Below, piece by piece: positions 40,827 to 51,942 of a DNA stretch of 64,000 nucleotides. The notes beneath the pieces were generated by a model. That model was not told the DNA's origin and made no database searches. It was given only the letters and a program-made list of their open reading frames with translations. The stretch's first letter is position 1; each line of letters begins with the position of its first letter. A program made the translations under genes and the position numbers. Source of the stretch: Proteiniphilum sp. (GTDB lineage Bacteria > Bacteroidota > Bacteroidia > Bacteroidales > Dysgonomonadaceae); the NCBI GenBank assembly GCA_016839025.1, contig JADLKK010000001.1:20284-84283 (forward strand). The letters are read 5' to 3'.

Positions 40827-42368
40827 ATGACAATGGAAAAGCAGAAACGGAAACCATCGGTAAAGGTGGTTGAAAAAGCAGTGGTCGCTCCTGATCTGGG
40901 GAAGTTACCTCCACAGGCCCGTGAGCTGGAGGAGGCGGTGTTGGGAGCACTGATGCTGGAAAAAGACGCCTACTCCGTAATCAGCGAAATCCTGAAACCA
41001 GAGAGTTTTTATGATCCTTCGCATCAGTTGATTTTTGACTCCATACAGGGACTGGCCATGCAGCAGAAGCCGGTTGACGTGTTGACGGTGGTGGAGGAGC
41101 TGAAACGGAGAGGAGAGCTGGAGACTGCTGGTGGAGCCGTGTATGTGGCTGAGTTGAGTGAAAAGGTGGCCTCAGCCGCGCATATCGAATACCATGCCCG
41201 CATCATTGCCCAGAAATACCTTGCCCGGGAACTGATCTCCTTCTCTTCTGAGGTGTCGCAACAGGCATTTGATGAGACGGTGGATGTGGATGATCTGATG
41301 CAGGAGACAGAAGGGAGGCTCTTTGAGATCTCGCAGCGCAACGTGAAGAAGGATGTGATCCAGATCAATCCGGTGATCAGGGAGGCAATGCACAATATCC
41401 AGCTTGCGGCGAACCGAAAGGATGGGATGAGTGGTCTACCCACCGGCTTCAAGGAGCTGGATAAGCTCACTTCCGGATGGCAAAACTCCGACCTGGTGAT
41501 CATCGCGGCCCGCCCTGCGATGGGAAAGACCGCCTTTGTGCTGTCCATGGCCAAAAATATTGCGCTCGATTACCAGCAGCCGGTGGCAATCTTCTCCCTT
41601 GAGATGTCCAATGTGCAGTTGGTCAATCGTTTGATTGTCAATGTTTGTCAGATTAAGGGGGAGAGTATCAAAAGCGGCCGTCTCTCGGATGATGAGTGGG
41701 AGCGCCTCGATAAGAACCATAAGTTCCTCTACAATGCTCCGATCTATATCGATGATACCCCCAGTCTTTCCGTTTTTGAACTGCGCACCAAAGCGCGCCG
41801 TCTGGTGCGTGAACATGGGGTGCGGACAATGATCATCGACTACCTGCAGCTGATGAATGCCAGCGGAATGAGTTTTGGCAGTCGTGAACAAGAGGTGAGT
41901 ATGATCTCCCGTTCGCTGAAAGGACTGGCCAAGGAACTGAATATACCCGTCATCGCCCTGTCTCAGCTGAACCGTGGGGTTGAGTCACGGCAGGGTAATG
42001 AGGGAAAACGACCACAGCTGGCTGACTTGCGTGAGTCGGGTGCCATTGAGCAGGATGCAGACATCGTCTGCTTCATCCATCGTCCCGAGTATTATCGCAT
42101 CACAGAGGATGAACGGGGCAACTCACTGGTGGGAATCGCCGAGATCATCGTGGCTAAGCACCGTAACGGTCCCACCGGTATTGCCAGTATGCGATTCGAT
42201 AATGAGTACGCCCGTTTCCAGAACCTGGATGATTATGCCGTAGGCCGCAATTATGTGGAGCGTCCCTCACGGATGAACAAGCAGGTGGTCCCCGACGATT
42301 CGGCGGACGAGAAACCATCGACAGCAACCAGTAGTTTTTCTCAAGGCAGGGATCCTCTGCCTTTTTAA
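40827..42368 (+). CDS. dnaB: Replicative DNA helicase DnaB
   Basis: Hexameric 5'-3' helicase at the replication fork. The 513-aa protein has an N-terminal domain (about 25-130, PPQARELEEAVLGALML) and a linker. The RecA-like domain begins GLPTGFKELDKLTSGW and has Walker A ARPAMGKTA (about residues 231-239), Walker B MIIDYLQLM, and GRRPQLADLRESG-like KRPQLADLRESGAIEQDAD. It ends SQGRDPLPF. The uninterrupted Walker A and DLRESG regions mean no intein is inserted. The start is set at ATG 40827; the ATG at 40833 is possible. A TACCTTTA at 40796-40803 is a near-consensus -7 box. Confidence 0.96.
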   Translation: MTMEKQKRKPSVKVVEKAVVAPDLGKLPPQARELEEAVLGALMLEKDAYSVISEILKPESFYDPSHQLIFDSIQGLAMQQKPVDVLTVVEELKRRGELETAGGAVYVAELSEKVASAAHIEYHARIIAQKYLARELISFSSEVSQQAFDETVDVDDLMQETEGRLFEISQRNVKKDVIQINPVIREAMHNIQLAANRKDGMSGLPTGFKELDKLTSGWQNSDLVIIAARPAMGKTAFVLSMAKNIALDYQQPVAIFSLEMSNVQLVNRLIVNVCQIKGESIKSGRLSDDEWERLDKNHKFLYNAPIYIDDTPSLSVFELRTKARRLVREHGVRTMIIDYLQLMNASGMSFGSREQEVSMISRSLKGLAKELNIPVIALSQLNRGVESRQGNEGKRPQLADLRESGAIEQDADIVCFIHRPEYYRITEDERGNSLVGIAEIIVAKHRNGPTGIASMRFDNEYARFQNLDDYAVGRNYVERPSRMNKQVVPDDSADEKPSTATSSFSQGRDPLPF

Positions 42369-42535
42369 GGAGTCCTTATGTGCTGCACATTTTAGCGGAG
42401 GAAGGGGACGGGCGTTCCCTTAGATCAACCGTAAGAGTCACCTGGAACGAACCATAATAATGTCTAAATTGTTTAAAACCTGTGAAACAAATGGTCACAC
42501 CCTGGCAGAAAAAAGTGTTTCCCAATATTTTTCCC

Positions 42536-42543
42536 TATTTTTG
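42536..42543 (+). promoter_or_regulatory. -7 element of the LysM gene
   Basis: TATTTTTG, an exact TAnnTTTG box 50 bases before the ATG at 42594. The 225-base spacer after dnaB shows no clear terminator or other gene. Confidence 0.55.
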
Positions 42544-42593
42544 TCTGTCGGTTGTGGCAACAACCCCAATTTTATTTACTTAAACGAGAAAAA

Positions 42594-44591
42594 ATGAGTA
42601 ACCTCATTCGCTTGAGCAGGTTCTTTGTCATCATGCTTTGCATGATTTCCGCTGTTCATCTCCTACATGCCCAGCAGCTGTCACATGAGATTGTCACTGT
42701 TAACGGTCACTCTTTTTACAAATACAGGGTACAATCGGGTGAAGGACTTTACGCCGTGTCGCGAATCTTTTCCGTTCCGGTAGCCGAGATCCTTCGTCAC
42801 AACCCCGGATCAGACAAGGGACTGCAAAACGGTCAGGAACTACTGATACCGGTTGTGGGTGCGAAACAGGATGGCCGGACCAGTTCGGTGCAGCAAAGAT
42901 CTTCCGGTGAGGATGCCGGGGACCAGAACAACAGCTTCAAGCACACGGTGGAAAAGGGAGAGACGGTTTACAGCATCTCGCGGATGTATCATACCACAGT
43001 GGACCGGATCAACCGTCTGAATCCCGGTGCTGCAGATGGCATTGCCGAGGGGAGTGTGCTGATTATTCCGCAACGGAGGGTCATCAGCAAAGAGAAAGAA
43101 GAGAATTACCGTTACCATACCATCCTGCCCAGGGAGACCCTTTATTCGGTATCCAGGACATACCGGTTGAAACCGGAGGATGTACTGCTTGCCAATCCCG
43201 GTCTTTCGGCTGAGACTTTTCGGATCGGGAAGACCATCCGCATTCCCTTTTTTGAGTCGTATGAAGTGGTTGAACCTCTTGATAAACAAACGGCCAACCT
43301 CATCCACACCGTGTCGAGAGGCGAGACCCTCTATGGAATTGCTGGCAAATATGGCGTGGAGGTCTCGCAGCTTGAGCGGAGTAACCCGATGCTGTCGGGG
43401 GGGTTGAAACCCAATATGGAACTGATTGTTCCGGTACTGCGGGATAAGGTGGAAGCCATATCCCCTTCTGCCGAAAATGAGGCGAACAGGCTCCTGTCAC
43501 AGCAACGTCCTTCGCAACGTGTTGACGTGTTGAAAGTCGGGTTGTTGCTCCCCTTTCTCGATCAGACCAGCCGGGGGCATCTGCGTCTGCAGGAATATTA
43601 TGAAGGATTTCTTCTTGCTGTACATGAGCTGAAAAACAGAGGGGTTAACCTGGAACTCTATGTCTTCGAGATTGGTAAGGGAGATGATACGGGTAAACTG
43701 GAAAGTCTGCTTGGAACACTGGAGATGCGGTCGCTCAACCTGGTTGTAGGGGGGGTGAGTGATGCCCAGATAAAGGTGCTCTCTGACTTTTCACGTTCCA
43801 ACAACATCAAATATGTGGTACCCTTTTCGCAAAGCAACGGAGAGGTACTCAACAATGGTCACATGTTTCAGGTGAACCCTCTCAGCAGTATCATTCATAC
43901 CAAAGCAATCACCTATTTCACCACTGCATTCCGGAAAGCAAACATCTTTTTTGTAGGGGAGGCGCGGAATGGAGAGGAGGCTTTTGCCACATCCCTGCAG
44001 AGAGCCCTTTATCAGCAGCATATTTCCTCCCATACCATCGGTGATGCTGCAACGTTAAGCAGTTCTATCACCCCTCTGCTTCAACAAGGCAGCGTGAATC
44101 TAATCATACCTGTCGGCAGTGATGCAGCCACACTGCGTCAGATCACCGGTGAACTGAAAAAGGTACACGAAGCCAATCCCGGGATAGAGACACCTCTCTT
44201 TGGACATCCCGATTGGCAGGCGTATACCGATTTGAAGGATGATCTGACCTTTTTTGGAAGCTACTTTTATACCCCTTTCTTCATCGATGAAAAAGCACCT
44301 GAAACCAGGAGATTCCAGGATGAATTCCGGAAATGGTACAACCGCCAACCGATGGAGACCTATCCCAATTATGGAATGTGGGGTTATGATACCGGACTCT
44401 ATTTCCTGACTGCCCTGCATCGATATGGGTTGCAATTTGAGCAGTATGCCAACCGGGTGAATGTTTCTTCTATCCAGTTTCCCTTTTATTTCGAACGGTT
44501 GAATAACTGGGGGGGGCTGATCAATGGAGGTGGTTACATCATCCATTATGAGAGAGGAGGCCGGATCCATAAAATCGATCTGAGCAAATGA
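42594..44591 (+). CDS. Secreted four-LysM protein with periplasmic-binding-fold domain
   Basis: A 665-aa protein with a signal peptide (about 1-27, ending LLHAQ). Four LysM peptidoglycan-binding repeats follow at about residues 45-92, 115-162, 172-220 and 235-282; typical cores are VEKGETVYSISRMYHTTVD and VSRGETLYGIAGKYGVEVSQ. The C-terminal half (about 310-660) begins VLKVGLLLPFLDQ and has the type I periplasmic-binding-protein (LivJ-like) layout, with LNLVVGGVSDAQIKVLSDF and NIKYVVPFSQSNGE. It probably sits on peptidoglycan in the periplasm and binds an unknown ligand. It overlaps the next barrel gene by 4 bases, so the two are coupled. Confidence 0.85.
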   Translation: MSNLIRLSRFFVIMLCMISAVHLLHAQQLSHEIVTVNGHSFYKYRVQSGEGLYAVSRIFSVPVAEILRHNPGSDKGLQNGQELLIPVVGAKQDGRTSSVQQRSSGEDAGDQNNSFKHTVEKGETVYSISRMYHTTVDRINRLNPGAADGIAEGSVLIIPQRRVISKEKEENYRYHTILPRETLYSVSRTYRLKPEDVLLANPGLSAETFRIGKTIRIPFFESYEVVEPLDKQTANLIHTVSRGETLYGIAGKYGVEVSQLERSNPMLSGGLKPNMELIVPVLRDKVEAISPSAENEANRLLSQQRPSQRVDVLKVGLLLPFLDQTSRGHLRLQEYYEGFLLAVHELKNRGVNLELYVFEIGKGDDTGKLESLLGTLEMRSLNLVVGGVSDAQIKVLSDFSRSNNIKYVVPFSQSNGEVLNNGHMFQVNPLSSIIHTKAITYFTTAFRKANIFFVGEARNGEEAFATSLQRALYQQHISSHTIGDAATLSSSITPLLQQGSVNLIIPVGSDAATLRQITGELKKVHEANPGIETPLFGHPDWQAYTDLKDDLTFFGSYFYTPFFIDEKAPETRRFQDEFRKWYNRQPMETYPNYGMWGYDTGLYFLTALHRYGLQFEQYANRVNVSSIQFPFYFERLNNWGGLINGGGYIIHYERGGRIHKIDLSK

Positions 44592-45280
44592 GAACGATTC
44601 TATCTCTTTTTACCCTCTTTGCCAGCGTCATTTCTCTCTTTGCTCAGAAAGATACGTTCCACAAGGAACTCTACCTGGGAGGCGGGGGAGGAGTGATCTA
44701 CAGTCGCATGGATTTTGTGCCCTCGGTACAGCAAGCGGACCAGCTGGCTCTGCTGGGAGGTCTCTCCTTGAAATATATCACGGAGAAACATCTGGGGCTC
44801 CTGACAGAGGTCAATTTTGCACAACGGGGATGGAGCGAGGAGTTTGATCCGGAATCTGGGTTCACTTACAACCGAACCCTCAACTACCTGGAAATACCTC
44901 TTATGACCCACATCTATTTCGGAAACAAAACCCGATTTATCATCAATGCAGGACCTAAAATCAGCTTTCTGCTGCGGGAACAACAACAGATGAGTGGTGC
45001 CCTCGCCGATCACCTTGCTCAACTGCGGGAAGCCAATCCCGATGAGCCTATTGGCATGCAATATGCTCCGATAGGGGAGATGAAACGGGTGGACTATGGA
45101 TTGATTGGTGGAGCAGGTATGGAGGTGAAAACCGGTATGGGGGATTTTGACCTTGAAGGCCGCTATTATTTTGGACTGGCTGACCTCTTCACCAACAGAC
45201 GCAGTGAAAATGCCTATTTCTCCCGATCCGCACACCGAATCATCGAGACCAAACTGACCTGGTATTTCAAAATGCGCTGA
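44588..45280 (+). CDS. Outer-membrane beta-barrel protein (PorT-like family)
   Basis: A 230-aa secreted protein with signal peptide MRTILSLFTLFASVISLFAQ. An eight-strand type barrel pattern follows: LYLGGGGGVIYSRMDF, LGLLTEVNFAQRGW, YLEIPLMTHIYFG, FIINAGPKISFLL, YGLIGGAGMEVK, ending IIETKLTWYFKMR. It matches the OMP_b-brl_2 group that includes PorT, but it should not be taken as the type IX secretion PorT without comparison. It is coupled by a 4-base overlap to the LysM/binding-fold gene, which suggests a cell-wall to outer-membrane link. Confidence 0.78.
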   Translation: MRTILSLFTLFASVISLFAQKDTFHKELYLGGGGGVIYSRMDFVPSVQQADQLALLGGLSLKYITEKHLGLLTEVNFAQRGWSEEFDPESGFTYNRTLNYLEIPLMTHIYFGNKTRFIINAGPKISFLLREQQQMSGALADHLAQLREANPDEPIGMQYAPIGEMKRVDYGLIGGAGMEVKTGMGDFDLEGRYYFGLADLFTNRRSENAYFSRSAHRIIETKLTWYFKMR

Positions 45281-45314
45281 AATATTTTGTCATTCAAAAA
45301 AAGTATGGCATCTT

Positions 45315-45342
45315 TGAACATTAATATATGTATATATGTTCA
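45315..45342. promoter_or_regulatory. Candidate ArsR operator TGAACAT-N14-ATGTTCA
   Basis: Perfect 7-bp inverted-repeat arms (45315-45321 and 45336-45342) around an alternating AT core, 13 bases before the ArsR-family start codon. The TGAACA half-site resembles known ArsR/SmtB-family operators, so autoregulation is a reasonable inference. Confidence 0.5.
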
Positions 45343-45354
45343 TGTATTTATATT

Positions 45355-45705
45355 ATGAAAGGAGCAATTGAAGAGGTGTCATCGGTGGATGTTTTGGCAG
45401 ATCGTTCTCATTTTGAAGAGGCAGCCTATATGTTACGTGCGGTTGCCAATGAGATCCGCCTTTGTGTATTGATGCAGTTGACCCGGTCAGAAGAGAAAAC
45501 CGTTTCGGAGCTGATGGAGGGAATGGATTGTGAGCAGTCGTTGCTTTCGCATCATCTCACCGATATGCGGGCAAAAGGTATCCTGCAGTGTCGAAAGAGT
45601 GGCAAGCACAGCTATTATTCGTTGAAAGACCATCGGTTTTCAAACGTACTGCGCTGCCTGGTCAACTGTGGAGACAACCGTGAACAAGACAGAAAACAGC
45701 AATAA
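45355..45705 (+). CDS. ArsR-family transcriptional regulator
   Basis: A 116-aa winged-helix repressor; the ATG at 45355 is preferred over an open frame that extends nine AT-rich codons upstream through the palindrome. The helix-turn-helix is TVSELMEGMDCEQSLLSHHL with the wing KSGKHSYYSL, a normal ArsR/SmtB fold. It lacks the classic ELCVCDL metal site. Cysteines are at MDCEQS and in the C-terminal CLVNC pair, which could sense a thiol oxidant, sulfane sulfur or metal. It heads a four-gene redox cassette. Confidence 0.88.
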   Translation: MKGAIEEVSSVDVLADRSHFEEAAYMLRAVANEIRLCVLMQLTRSEEKTVSELMEGMDCEQSLLSHHLTDMRAKGILQCRKSGKHSYYSLKDHRFSNVLRCLVNCGDNREQDRKQQ

Positions 45706-45717
45706 AAGAAGAAAAAT

Positions 45718-45984
45718 ATGGCATTCAAGGCAAGAAGCAAATACTTTGTACAGAAGCACTGGCTCCGGATTGCCGGTGTAGCAACAGGTTTACTGGGAGG
45801 ATACCTCTACTATTACTACATAGGGTGTGTGTCCGGCAGTTGTCCCATCACCTCCAACCCCTACAGGATGATGCTCTATGGAGCAGTTGTTGGTTATCTG
45901 TTGTTTGATATTTTCACAAAGGACAACCGTGCCAAAAAGGAGCCGGAGAAGATTACCCCTAACGAACAACCAACAGAACGATGA
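45718..45984 (+). CDS. DUF6132 small membrane protein
   Basis: An 88-aa protein with two hydrophobic segments, RIAGVATGLLGGYLYYYYIG (about 17-36) and MMLYGAVVGYLLFDIF (about 51-66). The family signature GCVSGSCPITSNPY lies between them and holds two cysteines. Function unknown. It overlaps the following thioredoxin gene by 4 bases and follows the ArsR gene by 12 bases, so co-expression is clear. Confidence 0.82.
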   Translation: MAFKARSKYFVQKHWLRIAGVATGLLGGYLYYYYIGCVSGSCPITSNPYRMMLYGAVVGYLLFDIFTKDNRAKKEPEKITPNEQPTER

Positions 45985-46490
45985 AAATCCTAACCAAAGC
46001 GTTTTTTGCAGTAGTTACCCTGCTATTATTGCTGGCTTCCTGCAACAACAATCAGAAGAGTGGGCTGAATGGGTCCGAATCAAAAGTGGCAACGAATACA
46101 ATTCAAAATTCAGAAAACAATATGGCAAAAACAATCAAACTGACGAGAAATGAGTTTCTTACCAAAGTGGCAAACTACGAAGCCAATCCAGAAAAGTGGG
46201 AGTACCTGGGAGACAAACCCTGTATCATCGATTTTTACGCCGACTGGTGTGGACCCTGTAAAATGGTTGCCCCCATCCTTGAGGAGCTGGCCGCTGAATA
46301 TGAAGGTGAGATCTATATTTACAAGGTAGATACCGAAGCAGAGCAGCAGTTGGCAGCCGAATTTGGTATTCGCAGCATCCCCTCGCTGCTCTTCTGTCCC
46401 ATGGGTGAAGCACCCCAGATGGCTCAGGGTGCGCTACCCAAGGATGCATTCAAGCAGGCCATCGAAGAGGTCTTGCTCAAGAAATCATAA
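45981..46490 (+). CDS. Lipoprotein thioredoxin
   Basis: A 169-aa protein with signal peptide and lipobox LLASC (cysteine at about residue 21), a linker of about 40 residues, and a thioredoxin domain with active site DFYADWCGPCKMVAP (about 78-92). The cis-proline segment is RSIPSLLF. It would be anchored on the periplasmic side of a membrane and could be kept reduced by the DsbD encoded at 36819-38870. It is third in the ArsR-DUF6132-Trx-DUF302 cassette. An internal ATG (about 46122, MAKTIKL) would give a cytosolic form, a possibility the sequence does not exclude. Confidence 0.9.
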   Translation: MKILTKAFFAVVTLLLLLASCNNNQKSGLNGSESKVATNTIQNSENNMAKTIKLTRNEFLTKVANYEANPEKWEYLGDKPCIIDFYADWCGPCKMVAPILEELAAEYEGEIYIYKVDTEAEQQLAAEFGIRSIPSLLFCPMGEAPQMAQGALPKDAFKQAIEEVLLKKS

Positions 46491-46501
46491 ATCCTCTCAT
46501 T

Positions 46502-46903
46502 ATGGAAGAGATGTTTTTTGAAAGCAGAAGCAGATTCGGTTTCGAAGAAACAGTTCTGAGGTTCACCGACCTGATACCGGTGAGCGGATGGAAGGTGATC
46601 TCGGTACTGGATTTACAGGAAACCATGAAGAAGAACGGTAGAGATGTTCTTCCCGTGAAGGTAATCGAGCTCTGTCGACCCGACTATGCCTATCGGCTCC
46701 TGTCGGACGACAGTCAGCGTATCTACTCCAATATGCTGCCATGCCGCATCTCTGTATATGAGAAAGCCGACGGTAGCTGTTACATCTCCCGCCTGAATGC
46801 AGTCATGATGGCTGTACAATTGGGAGGCGTAGCAGAGGAGGTGATGGCTGCGGCTTACCACGATGCTGAACGGATGATCCGCCAGCTAGTCGTGGGAGAG
46901 TAA
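46502..46903 (+). CDS. DUF302 domain protein
   Basis: A 133-aa protein without signal peptide. The DUF302 fold is recognisable from FGFEETVLRFTDLIPVSGW, the conserved cysteine of IELCRPDYAYRLLSDD, and the second cysteine in NMLPCRISVYEKADGSCYIS. Members bind or act on small redox or sulfur species in some bacteria, but no reaction is established. It follows the thioredoxin gene by 11 bases and precedes a hairpin terminator, closing the cassette. Confidence 0.85.
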   Translation: MEEMFFESRSRFGFEETVLRFTDLIPVSGWKVISVLDLQETMKKNGRDVLPVKVIELCRPDYAYRLLSDDSQRIYSNMLPCRISVYEKADGSCYISRLNAVMMAVQLGGVAEEVMAAAYHDAERMIRQLVVGE

Positions 46904-46938
46904 CCCCTCCTCAACCGGCAACGGGCCGGGAAATTGTA

Positions 46939-46977
46939 AGCGGAACCGTTTCACTCAACAAACAGTTCCGCTTTTTC
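46939..46977 (+). terminator. Terminator of the ArsR-thioredoxin cassette
   Basis: 8-bp stem agcggaac (46939-46946)/gttccgct (46965-46972) with an 18-nt partly pairable loop, followed by a T-run. Confidence 0.8.
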
Positions 46978-47104
46978 TATTTGCTCCGGTCTTGGCTGGG
47001 TAAACGGAAAGATCAATATCCTCTCTGTTTTTGAAAGACCATCGGTCTCAACTGGGTTCTTGGGTTTGTTTCGTGGATATGGATGGTATTCATCGGGAAA
47101 ATTC

Positions 47105-47135
47105 TTTGGCAATTGAAAAAACTACAGTAGTTTTG
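47105..47135 (+). promoter_or_regulatory. Promoter of the metallophosphatase gene
   Basis: TTTG (47105-47108), a 19-base spacer and TAGTTTTG (47128-47135), an exact -33/-7 pair. The leader is nearly 95 bases long. Confidence 0.7.
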
Positions 47136-47233
47136 TTTTTGCTGGAATGCTCGCCGATACCGTAGAATTGTCAGGGGCTTCCTTGCACAGAGATTGATCT
47201 GCCGGAAACTTAAACAGGTAAAAACAAACAAAA

Positions 47234-48313
47234 ATGATGATCAGGCCAATATTTATCGCATGCGTACTGCTTGTAATGCTCTCCGACTATTCGTTTGCTT
47301 TTCAACAGGATGATTCCAAAAATGTTCCCATGGAAATCATGCTTACCATCGGAGGGGATCCTACTTCCGAGTATTGTGTGACCTGGCGTACCCGCGGGGG
47401 CAAATCGGAAACAGTCGCGGAAATTGTCAAATCAGTGCCACATCCTAAGTTGGGAGATGGTGCTGCTGTAGTGAAAGGCAGCAGAGTGACCCAATATGGG
47501 GAGAGTAAGGATCGTATCTCACATAAGGTGCGGTTCTCAGGGCTGCAGCCGGGAACGCACTATTCGTATCGTGTGGGGAACGGAAAAGTTTGGAGTGAGT
47601 GGTTTCAGTTCACTACTGCCAAAAAAGAAAAGGAGCGTTTTTCCTTTATATACCTGGGTGATGTACAAAACGATATCAAATCGCTCGGATCACGTGCGAT
47701 TCGGCAGGCTTATGCACACTTAGCCCATGAAGCCTCTTTCATGCTGTTTGCGGGCGACCTTGTGAGCAGTAGCACCGACGCTTACTGGAATGAATTTTTC
47801 TATGCCGGAGGCTGGATACTGGGCTCACTCCCTTCCGTGGCAGTTGCAGGCAACCATGAGTACAAGAACACTTCAAAAGGGAAGGTTTTTTCGGCTCACT
47901 GGAGCCATCTCTTTGGAATGCCGCAAAATCCCCCTTTACAGAAATACCAGGATCGGTTCTATTGGTTCGATTATCAGGGTGTTCGGTTTGTGGCTCTCGA
48001 CTCGCCCGAAATGAACAGGGAGAACAAAGACTTGCAGTCCATCTTAAACTGGCTGGAGGATGCACTGAGAAACAATCCCAACCAATGGTCAGTTGTTTTC
48101 ACCCACTATCCTGTCTACTCCTGCTCTGCCGGGAGAAACAACGATGCATACCGGAACCTGCTGCGCCCCCTTCTCGAGAAATATGGTGTTGATCTGGTGT
48201 TGCAGGGACATGATCATACCTACTGCCGCGGCTTCAACGAGGCAAATATCACGGGAGATGTGAAAAATCCACCACTCTATGTGGTTTCAGTAGCCGGGCC
48301 AAAGATGTACTAA
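47234..48313 (+). CDS. Secreted metallophosphatase (purple acid phosphatase-like), prematurely stopped
   Basis: Predicted periplasmic or outer-membrane-facing phosphoesterase. The 359-aa product has a signal peptide (about 1-23, ending SFAFQ), an N-terminal fibronectin-like domain (about 30-130) and a calcineurin-like domain. Metal-binding motifs are FIYLGDVQND, LFAGDLVSSS, VAGNHEY, VFTHYPVYS and LQGHDHTYCRG, all before the stop. The frame ends at TAA 48311-48313 after SVAGPKMY. The same frame continues for 60 codons of family-like sequence to TGA 48496. The cut therefore removes a C-terminal strand region but no catalytic residue. Stability and activity are uncertain. Confidence 0.88.
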   Translation: MMIRPIFIACVLLVMLSDYSFAFQQDDSKNVPMEIMLTIGGDPTSEYCVTWRTRGGKSETVAEIVKSVPHPKLGDGAAVVKGSRVTQYGESKDRISHKVRFSGLQPGTHYSYRVGNGKVWSEWFQFTTAKKEKERFSFIYLGDVQNDIKSLGSRAIRQAYAHLAHEASFMLFAGDLVSSSTDAYWNEFFYAGGWILGSLPSVAVAGNHEYKNTSKGKVFSAHWSHLFGMPQNPPLQKYQDRFYWFDYQGVRFVALDSPEMNRENKDLQSILNWLEDALRNNPNQWSVVFTHYPVYSCSAGRNNDAYRNLLRPLLEKYGVDLVLQGHDHTYCRGFNEANITGDVKNPPLYVVSVAGPKMY

Positions 48314-48496
48314 CTGAGACCCGACCCGTGGAGCGATATCACAGGACAGGATAAACAGCTGTACCAGAACATCACTGTGGACAAGGATACAATTTTTTTC
48401 GATTCGTATGATGTCACCGGACAGTTGTTTGATTCCTTCCGCCTCGAGAAAGGGGCAAATGGCGTGAACCGACTGATAGAAGGAGAAAGTGACTGA
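48314..48496 (+). pseudogene. Detached in-frame 3' remnant of the metallophosphatase gene
   Basis: Sixty sense codons and TGA in the same frame as the upstream gene, beginning LRPDPWSDITGQDKQLYQ and ending RLIEGESD. The text fits the C-terminal continuation expected for this phosphatase family. A single change, for example GAA to TAA at 48311, would explain the interruption. There is no start codon or ribosome-binding site of its own. Confidence 0.7.
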
Positions 48497-48521
48497 GTGG
48501 TTGCATACGCATCGCTTTCGT

Positions 48522-51749
<3,228 letters not shown>

Positions 51750-51787
51750 TTAATTGTTACGAATATTTCATGTGTCACGATCGTTTG

Positions 51788-51818
51788 CAAAGATAGTATT
51801 TTTTCTATTGGGTCGCAA
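51788..51818 (-). promoter_or_regulatory. Promoter of the beta-galactosidase gene
   Basis: Minus-strand TTG (plus 51816-51818), a 20-base spacer and TATCTTTG (plus 51788-51795), giving a leader of about 43 bases. Confidence 0.68.
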
Positions 51819-51887
51819 TACCCGGCCGGAGAAAGCGATCCCCTTTTTACCGATTAGCTATGCTTCAGGAGAGCAGCCAGTAATGCA

Positions 51888-51918
51888 TTGGCATCTATGC
51901 CGTTTTTTTATACCTTTG
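51888..51918 (+). promoter_or_regulatory. Promoter of the U32-family gene
   Basis: TTG (51888-51890), a 20-base spacer and TACCTTTG (51911-51918). It lies inside a longer open frame that starts at 51754, and so shows the real start is downstream, at 51943. Confidence 0.7.
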
Positions 51919-51942
51919 TGCAAAAAACATGCGTATTTCTCC

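Larger units (their letters stand above)
46904..47233. other. 330-base spacer after the redox cassette
   Basis: It holds the cassette terminator (46939-46977) and the metallophosphatase promoter (47105-47135). No ORF or structured RNA was recognised in the rest. Confidence 0.5.

Noticed and set aside
41400..42100. Intein in DnaB
   Set aside because: Walker A and DLRESG regions are continuous and the protein is of normal length.
44588..45280. True PorT of the type IX secretion system
   Set aside because: Shared barrel fold only; no other por genes nearby and no C-terminal sorting-domain cargo recognised in the window.
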